From: Streptomyces ochraceiscleroticus
Lineage (GTDB): Bacteria > Actinomycetota > Actinomycetes > Streptomycetales > Streptomycetaceae
NCBI RefSeq assembly: GCF_000720485.1
Contig: NZ_JOAX01000014.1
Span: 62,001-126,000 of the forward strand
Direction: 5' to 3'
DNA: 64,000 nt
In this document: in pieces, positions 28,252 through 34,762 of the stretch
Layout of the letters: every line of letters begins with the position of its first letter
How positions within the stretch are numbered: the stretch's first letter is position 1
Notes under the pieces: generated by a model
What the model was told of the DNA's origin: nothing
Seen by the model: only the letters and a program-made list of their open reading frames with translations
Databases searched by the model: none
Program-made: the position numbers and the translations under genes

Positions 28252-28575
28252 AACTTCGACCCTCCCGTGACCCACCCCGTCCAACAATGAGCGGCAGTCT
28301 GCCACGTTCGGGCTCCGTTGCGTGCTCAACCGGTTACGGATATGGGCCTGTTCTCGCGGCTCCGGTAAAGCCGGGCACAAGAGTGCGTAGGAAGAATTAC
28401 GCCTCTATGCCCACGGCCGTACACAAAGTGGACGTCTGCACGTGCATCTGCCCTTGCATCTGCCGTACGCATTCGGAACCATGGAGCTCGCACACATGCA
28501 CGCTCGTGAAAGACCCGCGAGATCTGGGCACACCCGTCTGGATCGTGACGTCCGCGAACGCCAGGAGTGCCTCGC
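28252..28575. other. Divergent intergenic region of the WhiJ-like triad
   Basis: A 324-bp stretch without a gene. It holds the ribosome-binding sites of both flanking genes, a run less GC-rich than average (28310-28410) and the shared 23-bp element at 28437-28459. Confidence 0.6.
28437..28459 (+). promoter_or_regulatory. Shared TGCACGTGCATCTGCCC element, copy 1
   Basis: A 23-bp element starting TGCACGTGCATCTGCCC and ending GCAT, lying 116 bp upstream of the ATPase start. An equivalent copy with only two differing bases lies upstream of the DUF397 gene. The first ten bases (TGCACGTGCA) are a perfect palindrome. Candidate operator for the triad's own regulator. Confidence 0.6.
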
Positions 28576-29124
28576 ATGGGGACCAAGGTTTCGACCATGC
28601 TCGCGCCGTTATGGCAGGGGCTTCCGCCAGTCGACCCCGCAGCCATCTCCGGCTCCGTCTCCTGGACCCTGCAGCCGCAGTACGAATCGGTGCGCGGCGC
28701 GCGGCAGTTCACCCGCGAGACGCTGCAGCACTGGAACATGGACGAACTCTTCGACAGCGTCGCGCTGGTCGTGTCCGAGCTGGTCACCAACGCGCTGCGG
28801 CACGCGGCGCCGGAACGGGACGGCGCGGCGGGCGGGCGCGTCCACGGGGCCGCCGACGACACCTCGCCGAGACTCCACCTGATCCGCTGGGCGGGCCGGC
28901 TGGTCTGCGCGGTTCGGGACGCCAGCGACGCCTCGCCGGTCGAGGGCGAGGCGGACTTCTCCGCGGAGTCCGGGCGCGGGCTCTACCTGGTGGACTCCTT
29001 CAGCGACAGCTGGGGCTGGCACCGCCTGGAGGACGCCGCGCACGGCAAGGTCGTCTGGGCGCTCTTCCAGCTCCCGCAGGTACCGGCCCAGGCCACGGCC
29101 GCTTCCCGGGCGCAGGCGAGCTGA
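28576..29124 (+). CDS. ATP-binding protein, anti-sigma-factor-like histidine kinase fold
   Basis: A 182-aa protein with a GHKL (HATPase_c_2) fold like RsbW/SpoIIAB: ARQFTRETLQHWNMDELFDSVALVVSELVTNALRHA is the N box, and ESGRGLYLVDSFSDSWGWH the G1/G2 ATP lid. Such proteins may bind sigma factors or anti-anti-sigma proteins. ATG at 28576 is supported by AGGAG 8 nt upstream; an upstream GTG at 28567 would overlap that site. It belongs to a triad with the WhiJ-like regulator (divergent) and the DUF397 protein. Confidence 0.88.
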   Translation: MGTKVSTMLAPLWQGLPPVDPAAISGSVSWTLQPQYESVRGARQFTRETLQHWNMDELFDSVALVVSELVTNALRHAAPERDGAAGGRVHGAADDTSPRLHLIRWAGRLVCAVRDASDASPVEGEADFSAESGRGLYLVDSFSDSWGWHRLEDAAHGKVVWALFQLPQVPAQATAASRAQAS

Positions 29125-29177
29125 CCGCGCCCTTCCTGTACCGGATCGCCCTCTCAGCACTCTCTCAGCACTGAGCG

Positions 29178-29188
29178 TGCACGTGCAT
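29178..29188. promoter_or_regulatory. Third TGCACGTGCAT half-element
   Basis: TGCACGTGCAT, identical to the first 11 bases of the paired 23-bp elements, lies between the convergent ATPase and DUF397 genes and is followed by CGCATGCGCGTGCG. It is not in a promoter position, so its relevance is uncertain. Confidence 0.35.
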
Positions 29189-29244
29189 ATTCGCATGCGC
29201 GTGCGATACGGGGAGGGGTGCCGGCCTCAGCCGCGCCCCGCGGG

Positions 29245-29484
29245 TCAGTCCCGTATCAGGTGGTCGAATTCCCCGTCCTTGATGCCGAGCAGCATCGCTT
29301 CGATCTCCGCCGGCGTATAGACGAGCGCGGGCCCCTCGGGGAAGCGGGAGTTGCGTACCGCCACGTCGCCGCCGGGCAGCTTCGCGAACTCCACACACGT
29401 ACCGTTGGAGTTGCTGTGCCGGCTCTTCTGCCACACCACTCCGTCGAGATCCGATGCGGCCATGCCGTTGTACGCGTGGGGCAC
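29245..29484 (-). CDS. DUF397 domain protein
   Basis: A 79-aa protein of the DUF397 family: VWQKSRHSNSNGTCVEFAKLPGGDVAVRNSRFPEGPALVYTPAEIEAML is the complete domain. DUF397 proteins act with WhiJ-type XRE regulators in Streptomyces, possibly as toxin/antitoxin-like or anti-regulator partners; mechanism not settled. The GTG at 29484 has GGGAGAG 5 nt upstream, whereas the ATG at 29463 has no ribosome-binding site. Its upstream region carries the second 23-bp shared element. Confidence 0.9.
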   Translation of the reverse strand: MPHAYNGMAASDLDGVVWQKSRHSNSNGTCVEFAKLPGGDVAVRNSRFPEGPALVYTPAEIEAMLLGIKDGEFDHLIRD

Positions 29485-29545
29485 TGGTCTCTCCCGGTGA
29501 GAAATGGCATCAACTGCCCGGGATCATAACTCTGTTCATATGCCA

Positions 29546-29568
29546 ATGCTCGGGCAGATGCACGTGCA
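29546..29568 (-). promoter_or_regulatory. Shared TGCACGTGCATCTGCCC element, copy 2
   Basis: Read leftward: TGCACGTGCATCTGCCC followed by GAGCAT; copy 1 has TTGCAT. It is oriented toward the DUF397 gene, 61 bp upstream of its GTG start. Same orientation relative to the downstream gene as copy 1. Confidence 0.6.
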
Positions 29569-29666
29569 CGACAGCCTGTGGCCAGCCCGTCACAGCTCGT
29601 CGGGCCGTGCCCCGCCCGTCGAGCGCCTTCCCCTCCCGCTCCTTCCCCATGCCCGGCGGCGTACGG

Positions 29667-29903
29667 TCAGCGGGAGGCGTACGGCAGCAGCGCCATCTCC
29701 CGGGCGTTCTTGATCGCCGCGGCGATCTGCCGCTGCTGCTGCGCAGAAACCCTGGTGATGCGGCGGCTGCGAATCTTCCCGCGGTCGGAGAGGAACTTCC
29801 GCAACAGGTCGGTGTCCTTGTAGTCGACGTAGGTGATTCCCGCCGCGTCGAGCGGGTTGGGGCGCGGCGCGCTCTTCTTGCGCGGGTCGGGACGACGGGG
29901 CAT
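29667..29903 (-). CDS. rpsR: 30S ribosomal protein S18, zinc-independent paralogue
   Basis: A 78-aa S18 with the family core [51 protein letters not shown]. It has no cysteines at the N-terminus, i.e. the C-minus form (starts [18 protein letters not shown]). This is the paralogue expressed when zinc is scarce in actinobacteria. The ATG at 29903 is preceded by GAAACCCCTGCC on the coding strand, a poor ribosome-binding site. Last gene of the leftward rpmG-rpmE-cobW-rpsR cluster, with a 93-bp gap after the CobW gene. Confidence 0.93.
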   Translation of the reverse strand: MPRRPDPRKKSAPRPNPLDAAGITYVDYKDTDLLRKFLSDRGKIRSRRITRVSAQQQRQIAAAIKNAREMALLPYASR

Positions 29904-29996
29904 GGCAGGGGTTTCCTCACAAGATCGGGCCATCGAAGACGACCGAGAATTGATGTAGATGTACGACACACGCGTATCGCGGTTGGCGGACGCCGC

Positions 29997-31151
29997 CTAC
30001 GGCACCGGGTCGAGCAGTTCGTCGAACGCGGTGGACAGCTGCCGCCAGTACTCCCGGCCGCGCGCGTACTCCGCGTCGGTGAGCAGGCAGGACTCCAGCA
30101 GCGCCGTCAGCCCCTCCCGGTCCAGGCCGGGCGAGGTGAACACCAGGTGCTGCGCCCGGTCGCCGTGCTCGGGATCCCAGTCCAGCGCGGCGGCGGCCCG
30201 GCGCATCGGCGGCACCATCTCCCAGGCGGCGTCCGGCAGCGAGGCCAGCCACGGCCCGGTGTTCTCCACGCAGAGCGCGCCGCCCGCCGCGTCCCAGGAG
30301 AGCAGCGTGTCCGGCCGGTCGGCCAGCCAGAAGCGGCCCCGGCTGCGCGCGGCGGCACAGCACAGGTCCTCCAGCGCGGCGTGCAGCCGGCCGGGGTGGA
30401 ACGGCCGCGTGCGGTGCCACACCAGGGTCGCGACGTCCGCCTCGTCGGCCTCCTGCGGCAGCAGCGCGCAGGCCGGGTGCTGGCGCGCGGCGGCCGCCGC
30501 GACGTCGAAGCCCGCCACGGCTGCGGCCGCCAGCTCCGGCGACTCCACCGGGATGCGCTGCGCCGTGGGATGGAGCTGGTTCAGCAGCGCCAGGTCGGAC
30601 TCGTCACCCGGCTCCTCACCGGGCGCGAGGACCAGCACCGGCGGGTACTCGAGCTGGCGCGCCCAGGTGTCCGCGACGGTCCGCTGGTCGGAGGCGGCGG
30701 CCGCGAGGCCCGCCTCGGCGAGGTCGTCGCCGCAGCCCAGGTAGGGCAGCAGCAGGGCCGGGTCGACGGCCGTCATGACGCCGGTCAGCGCGAGCGACTC
30801 GCCGCCGCAGGAGTCGATCACCTCGGCCATCGCCTTGGGCTCCACCGAGTCCCACAGCTCCACGACGGCCAGTCGGCAGGTCCGGCCGTCCGCCAGCCGC
30901 TCCAGCTCGGGCACCAGGTCCTCGCGCAGCGCGCAGCACGCGCAGTCGTTGACCAGCGGCGCCTCGCCGCTGTCCAGCAGGCCCGTACCGTCGCGCACGG
31001 TGCGCTGCACGACGCCGTCGACGGCGGTGGCGAGGTCGTGGTGGAGGGCGACGCTGCCGGGGACGGTCCGCAGCAACTGCTCGACGGCGGCCCGGCGGGC
31101 CTCCCCGTGCAGCCCGCCGACGATCACCACGGAGAGCCGGTCGCGCTCCAT
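29997..31151 (-). CDS. CobW/COG0523-family metal protein with degenerate P-loop
   Basis: A 384-aa relative of CobW GTPases and zinc metallochaperones (ZigA/Zng1 type). It retains the metal motif CxCC as NDCACCALREDLVPEL and the C-terminal CobW domain (RGRFWLADRPDTLLSWDAAGG, HLVFTSPGLDREGLTALLESCLLTDAE). However, the Walker A position reads VIVGGLHGEARRAAVEQLL instead of GxxGxGKT, so nucleotide binding is doubtful. The start overlaps the rpmE stop (TGATG). Placed among zinc-free ribosomal paralogues, it most likely handles zinc under starvation. Confidence 0.87.
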   Translation of the reverse strand: MERDRLSVVIVGGLHGEARRAAVEQLLRTVPGSVALHHDLATAVDGVVQRTVRDGTGLLDSGEAPLVNDCACCALREDLVPELERLADGRTCRLAVVELWDSVEPKAMAEVIDSCGGESLALTGVMTAVDPALLLPYLGCGDDLAEAGLAAAASDQRTVADTWARQLEYPPVLVLAPGEEPGDESDLALLNQLHPTAQRIPVESPELAAAAVAGFDVAAAAARQHPACALLPQEADEADVATLVWHRTRPFHPGRLHAALEDLCCAAARSRGRFWLADRPDTLLSWDAAGGALCVENTGPWLASLPDAAWEMVPPMRRAAAALDWDPEHGDRAQHLVFTSPGLDREGLTALLESCLLTDAEYARGREYWRQLSTAFDELLDPVP

Positions 31152-31441
31152 CAGCGGTCCCCGCGCTCACCGTCGGCCGCGCGCCGGCCGCCGGGCGTCC
31201 GCTTGCCGAACCGGCGCTCGAAGCGCTCCACGCGCCCCGCGGTGTCCAGTACGCGCGCCGTGCCCGTGTAGAAGGGGTGGCTCGCCGAGGAGATCTCCAC
31301 GTCGATCACCGGGTACGTGTTCCCGTCCTCCCACTCGACCGTCTTGTCGCTGGTGGCGGTCGACCGGGTGAGGAAGGCGAAGTCGGCGGCCCGGTCGCGG
31401 AAGACGACGGGCCCGTACGCGGGGTGGATTCCAGGCTTCAT
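31151..31441 (-). CDS. rpmE: 50S ribosomal protein L31 type B (zinc-independent)
   Basis: A 96-aa L31 of type [74 protein letters not shown]. It lacks the zinc-binding CxxC of type A L31, so it is the C-minus version that frees zinc. A basic/Pro-Gly tail ([17 protein letters not shown]) extends the usual length of about 80. It lies 8 bp after rpmG and overlaps the CobW gene, so all are co-transcribed. Confidence 0.94.
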   Translation of the reverse strand: MKPGIHPAYGPVVFRDRAADFAFLTRSTATSDKTVEWEDGNTYPVIDVEISSASHPFYTGTARVLDTAGRVERFERRFGKRTPGGRRAADGERGDR

Positions 31442-31449
31442 GACGCTGC

Positions 31450-31614
31450 TCAGCGCTCCTCTCGGAAGTCGACGTGCCGGCCGGCGACCGGGTCGTACTT
31501 CTTCAGCACCAGCCGGTCGGGGTCGTTACGGCGGTTCTTGCGGGTGACGTACGTGTAGCCCGTGCCGGCGGTGGACCGGAGCTTGATCACGGGACGTAGT
31601 TCGTTGCGGGCCAT
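31450..31614 (-). CDS. rpmG: 50S ribosomal protein L33, zinc-independent paralogue
   Basis: A 54-aa L33: [20 protein letters not shown], then [23 protein letters not shown]. No cysteine is present, so the C-minus form. It is the first gene of the leftward cluster. A TATAGT box lies 7 nt upstream of the ATG, so the mRNA is probably leaderless. The candidate Zur operator (31628-31652) lies just upstream of this box. Confidence 0.94.
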   Translation of the reverse strand: MARNELRPVIKLRSTAGTGYTYVTRKNRRNDPDRLVLKKYDPVAGRHVDFREER

Positions 31615-31620
31615 ACGGGC

Positions 31621-31652
31621 TACTATACAGAAACGACAGTCATTTTCATTAA
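31621..31652 (-). promoter_or_regulatory. Candidate Zur operator and leaderless rpmG promoter
   Basis: Read leftward: TTAATGAAAATGACTGTCG, then TTTCTG and TATAGT at 31626-31621, 7 nt before the rpmG ATG. AATGAAAATGAC is the half-site type seen in actinobacterial Zur boxes, and an imperfect palindrome (GAAAATGAC / GTCGTTTCT, 6 of 9 paired) spans 31630-31648. The position, between two divergent sets of zinc-free ribosomal genes, fits Zur repression. Confidence 0.6.
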
Positions 31653-31675
31653 GGGCTCAGTAGGAGGTAGCTCAC

Positions 31676-31912
31676 TTGTCCGCCCACTGCCAGCTGACCG
31701 GCCGCGCGCCGGCCTTCGGCAACACGATCTCCCACTCGCACCGGCGCACACCGCGCCGCTTCGACCCGAACATCCAGCGCAAGCGGTACTGGCTGCCCAG
31801 CGAGAACCGCTTCGTACGCCTGCGGCTCAGCACCAAGGCGATCAAGACCGTCGACACCATCGGCATCGAAGCCGCCGTCGCCCGTATCCGGGCCCGAGGG
31901 GAGCGCATCTGA
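31676..31912 (+). CDS. rpmB: 50S ribosomal protein L28, zinc-independent paralogue
   Basis: A 78-aa L28: [68 protein letters not shown]. It has one Cys and no CxxC pair, so it cannot form the zinc site. TTG at 31676 with AGGAGG at 31662-31667 sets the start. It is followed at 1 bp by rpsN and is divergent from rpmG; the shared 61-bp gap carries the candidate Zur operator. Confidence 0.94.
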   Translation: MSAHCQLTGRAPAFGNTISHSHRRTPRRFDPNIQRKRYWLPSENRFVRLRLSTKAIKTVDTIGIEAAVARIRARGERI

Positions 31913-31913
31913 C

Positions 31914-32219
31914 ATGGCGAAGAAGAGCAAGATCGCGAAGAACGAGAAGCGCCGCGTCGTCGTCGCCCGTTACGCGGCCCGCCGGGCCGCCCTGAAGGCG
32001 ATCATCCGCGACCCGAAGACGCCGGACGAGGAACGGCTCGCCGCGCAGAGCGAGCTGGCCCGCCAGCCGCGCGACGCCAGCGCCACCCGCGTCCGCAACC
32101 GCGACAGCGTCGACGGCCGCCCGCGCGGTTACTTCCGCGCCTTCGGCCTGTCCCGCGTCAACCTGCGCGGACAGGCGCACGCGGGCTACCTGCCGGGCGT
32201 GACGAAGTCGAGCTGGTAG
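31914..32219 (+). CDS. rpsN: 30S ribosomal protein S14, zinc-independent paralogue
   Basis: A 101-aa S14 of the long C-minus type: [74 protein letters not shown]. The short zinc-binding S14 (about 61 aa, CxxC-CxxC) is absent here. One base separates it from the rpmB stop. It is followed by a strong T-tailed terminator at 32233-32274. Confidence 0.95.
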   Translation: MAKKSKIAKNEKRRVVVARYAARRAALKAIIRDPKTPDEERLAAQSELARQPRDASATRVRNRDSVDGRPRGYFRAFGLSRVNLRGQAHAGYLPGVTKSSW

Positions 32220-32232
32220 GCAGCCCGGCGAC

Positions 32233-32274
32233 ACCGGGGCCGGGGCCGCCGTTCACGCGCCCCCCGGCCCCGGT
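32233..32274 (+). terminator. Rho-independent terminator after rpsN
   Basis: Perfect 13-bp stem ACCGGGGCCGGGG / CCCCGGCCCCGGT with a 16-nt loop, followed by TTCCTTTCC. This is one of the few terminators in the window with a pyrimidine tail. Confidence 0.8.
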
Positions 32275-32390
32275 TTCCTTTCCGTACCCCTGTACGGGTC
32301 ATACTGGGCGGAACGTCCCCATCCGTACCGCGCGTAGGGGCGCGCGGCTGCGCACCCACGGGAACGCACCCCCAACGAGAGCGAGCCCCC

Positions 32391-32600
32391 ATGTTCCGCA
32401 ATGCCCTCGAGCCCTGGCACCTGGTGCTGATCCTCGCCGTCCTCGTGCTGCTCTTCGGCTCGAAGAAGCTCCCCGACATGGCCCGCGGCCTCGGCAAGTC
32501 GATGCGCATTCTGAAGTCGGAGACCAAGGCCATGAAGTCCGACGACCGCGACGGCGACCGGGCGGCCCCGGAGCAGCAGCGGACCGTCGGCCAGGAGTAG
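32391..32600 (+). CDS. tatA: Twin-arginine translocase subunit TatA-like
   Basis: A 69-aa TatA/E family protein: one N-terminal membrane helix ([15 protein letters not shown]) followed by the amphipathic helix [25 protein letters not shown] with the FG-SKKLP hinge, then an acidic tail. It forms the protein-conducting part of the Tat pore. Typical actinobacterial TatA proteins are 90-100 aa, so this short one may be an accessory TatA paralogue. It ends 12 bp from the convergent hydrolase gene. Confidence 0.9.
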   Translation: MFRNALEPWHLVLILAVLVLLFGSKKLPDMARGLGKSMRILKSETKAMKSDDRDGDRAAPEQQRTVGQE

Positions 32601-32612
32601 CACCCCGGGGCC

Positions 32613-33383
32613 TCACTCCCGGAGGAAGTCCTCCATCACGGCGGCCAGGGCCACCGGGGTTTCGTGCATCGGGTAGTGGCCCGTGCCCGGGAGGCTGACG
32701 ACGTCGGCGTTCGGATACCAGCTCTGCCATGTCGCGCGCATGAGGTCGGCGGTGAGGGCGAGGTCGTGCTCGCCGACGACGACGCGCACGGGGACGGGAT
32801 TGCCGCGCACCGCGTCCGAGAGGTCCAGCGTGTGCCAACTGGCCAGGTAGCCGGCGTGCGCTTCCTTGCGGGAGGCCGCCATCGAGTGGCTGATCATCCG
32901 CTGCTGCCAGACCCGGCCCGTACGGTGGCCGGTCACCAGGTCGAGGATGGCCCGGCGCTTCTCGGGGTCCTCGGACGCCCCGTAGAAGAGGGCCTGCGTC
33001 GGCTCGTCCATCGGGTACGGCGCCGCCGGTACGGGTGCGAGGCCCAGCAGACGGCTGACCCGCTCCGGCGCGCGGACCAGCACCTGCTGGATCGCCTTGC
33101 CGCCCATCGAGTGCCCGACCAGCGCGAAGCGGTCCCAGCCGAGCTGGTCGGCGAGGGCCAGCACGTCGTCGGCGATCTCGGGGAGGTCGTAGCGGCCGGG
33201 GACGTCCTTGCGGTCGCCGTAACCGCGGTAGTCCAGGAACGCGTACGTGAACTCCTCGGTGTCCAGGTAGTCCAGGACCGCGCCCCAGCCCGCACAGGTG
33301 GCGAACCAGTCGTGCAGCACGATGACGCGGCGTGGGCCCGAGCCGATGAGGCGGTGGGCGACGGTCTGCTCGGATCTGGTCAT
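32613..33383 (-). CDS. Alpha/beta hydrolase
   Basis: A 256-aa alpha/beta hydrolase: HDWFATCAGWGAVLDYL (oxyanion region), nucleophile elbow VGHSMGGKAIQ, acid in VVVGEHDLALTADLM and His in LPGTGHYPMHETP. No signal peptide. ATG at 33383 is preceded by GAGGGAG 7 nt upstream; the 12-codon longer frame lacks that. Substrate cannot be inferred; the family includes esterases and C-C hydrolases. Confidence 0.88.
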   Translation of the reverse strand: MTRSEQTVAHRLIGSGPRRVIVLHDWFATCAGWGAVLDYLDTEEFTYAFLDYRGYGDRKDVPGRYDLPEIADDVLALADQLGWDRFALVGHSMGGKAIQQVLVRAPERVSRLLGLAPVPAAPYPMDEPTQALFYGASEDPEKRRAILDLVTGHRTGRVWQQRMISHSMAASRKEAHAGYLASWHTLDLSDAVRGNPVPVRVVVGEHDLALTADLMRATWQSWYPNADVVSLPGTGHYPMHETPVALAAVMEDFLRE

Positions 33384-33543
33384 ACGGCGGCTCCCTCTTC
33401 GGTGTCCGGTCCCCAGCACTCGCGAGCGTATGGTCCCGCCGCCCGGCGGCGCGGGAACAGAGGCGGGACACGGCGAACATCATTGCCACCGCTGTGACTT
33501 GCGGTGCCGGGCGATTGTCAGTGGCGTGCGGTGCAATGGGCAC

Positions 33544-34686
33544 ATGAACCGAACGCTGAAGGTGCGTCAGGGCCAGGTGCTGGCCTGGCGGCTGCGGCAG
33601 CAGAGCCTCGTCCCGCGCGGGGCCGCGTCCGTCGCGGAGCTCGCCGGCCGGCTGGCCGGGGTGCAGGCCCAGGTCGCCTCGTCCGCCGAGCTGGCGGTCG
33701 CCACCCGCCGGAGCGACCCGGCGCCGGGCGCCGTCGACGCCGCGCTCGCGGACCGCTCGGTGGTCAGGACCTGGGCCATGCGCGGCACGCTGCATCTGCT
33801 GCCCGCTCCGGAGACCGGTGCGTACCTCTCCCTGCTCGGCGCGGCGCGGACGTGGGAGAAGCCGTCCTGGCAGAAGGCGTTCGGGGTGAGCCCGCGGCAG
33901 CTCGCGGCGCTGGGCGAGGCCGTCGACGAAGCGCTGGACGGGCGGCAGCTGACCCGTGAGGAGCTGGTGGCCGCGGTGTGCTCCCGCAAGGACCTGGCCG
34001 GGCTCGGCGAGCAGCTCTCCTCGGGCTGGAGCGCGGTGCTCAAGCCGCTGGCCTGGACCGGCCGCCTGTGCCAGGGCCTGCCCCGGGGACGGAACGTCAC
34101 GTTCACCGCGCCGCACTCCTGGGTGCCGGGCTGGGGCGGCATACCGGACCCCGAGGAGGCAGCCGGGACGGTGATCTCCGTGTATCTGGGGGCGCACGGC
34201 CCCGCGACGCCCGCCGCCTTCGACGCGTGGCTGCTGCGCGGCGCGACCCGTAAGGCGGTCCTGCGTGGCTGGTTCGCGGCGCTCGGGGACGCGCTCACGC
34301 CGGTCGAGGTGGACGGCGAGCCCGGTGCGTACATCCGCAGCGAGGACGCCGACGCGCTGGCGGCCGTGCGGCCCTCCCGCGAGGTGCGGCTGCTGGCCGG
34401 CTTCGACCAGTACGTCCTGGGGCCGGGCACCGCCGACGGCCGCCTGGTCCCGGCCCACCACAGGAAGGCCGTGAGCCGTGCGGCCGGGTGGATCTCTCCC
34501 GTCGTCGTGCACGGCGGCCGGGTCGCGGGCGTCTGGGCCTTCACCGACACGGCCGTGGAGGTCGGCCTCTTCAAGGACCACGTGGCGGAGCACGGCCCCG
34601 TGCCGGACGAGGGCCTGGCGGCCGAGGCGGCCCACCTCGCCCGCTGCACGGGCCGCGACCGCCCGATATCGGTCCAGGAGATCTGA
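33544..34686 (+). CDS. Winged-helix DNA-binding domain protein (HTH_42/AlkX-YcaQ-like)
   Basis: A 380-aa protein: VLAWRLRQQSLVPRGAASVAELAGRLAGVQAQVASSAELAVATR, RTWAMRGTLHLLPA and LLAGFDQYVLGPG are typical of the HTH_42 family, which includes AlkX/YcaQ, glycosylases that unhook interstrand crosslinks. I do not see the classic catalytic QxQ of YcaQ in unambiguous form (VQAQVASS is near it), so glycosylase activity is a possibility only. ATG at 33544. Stands alone before the polymerase gene. Confidence 0.82.
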   Translation: MNRTLKVRQGQVLAWRLRQQSLVPRGAASVAELAGRLAGVQAQVASSAELAVATRRSDPAPGAVDAALADRSVVRTWAMRGTLHLLPAPETGAYLSLLGAARTWEKPSWQKAFGVSPRQLAALGEAVDEALDGRQLTREELVAAVCSRKDLAGLGEQLSSGWSAVLKPLAWTGRLCQGLPRGRNVTFTAPHSWVPGWGGIPDPEEAAGTVISVYLGAHGPATPAAFDAWLLRGATRKAVLRGWFAALGDALTPVEVDGEPGAYIRSEDADALAAVRPSREVRLLAGFDQYVLGPGTADGRLVPAHHRKAVSRAAGWISPVVVHGGRVAGVWAFTDTAVEVGLFKDHVAEHGPVPDEGLAAEAAHLARCTGRDRPISVQEI

Positions 34687-34762
34687 CGCCGAGGGGTCCG
34701 ACAAGGGCTGGAGGGAAGCGGCGCTACGGCCGAATGTCGTACCCCGGTGCGAAACTCACAGC

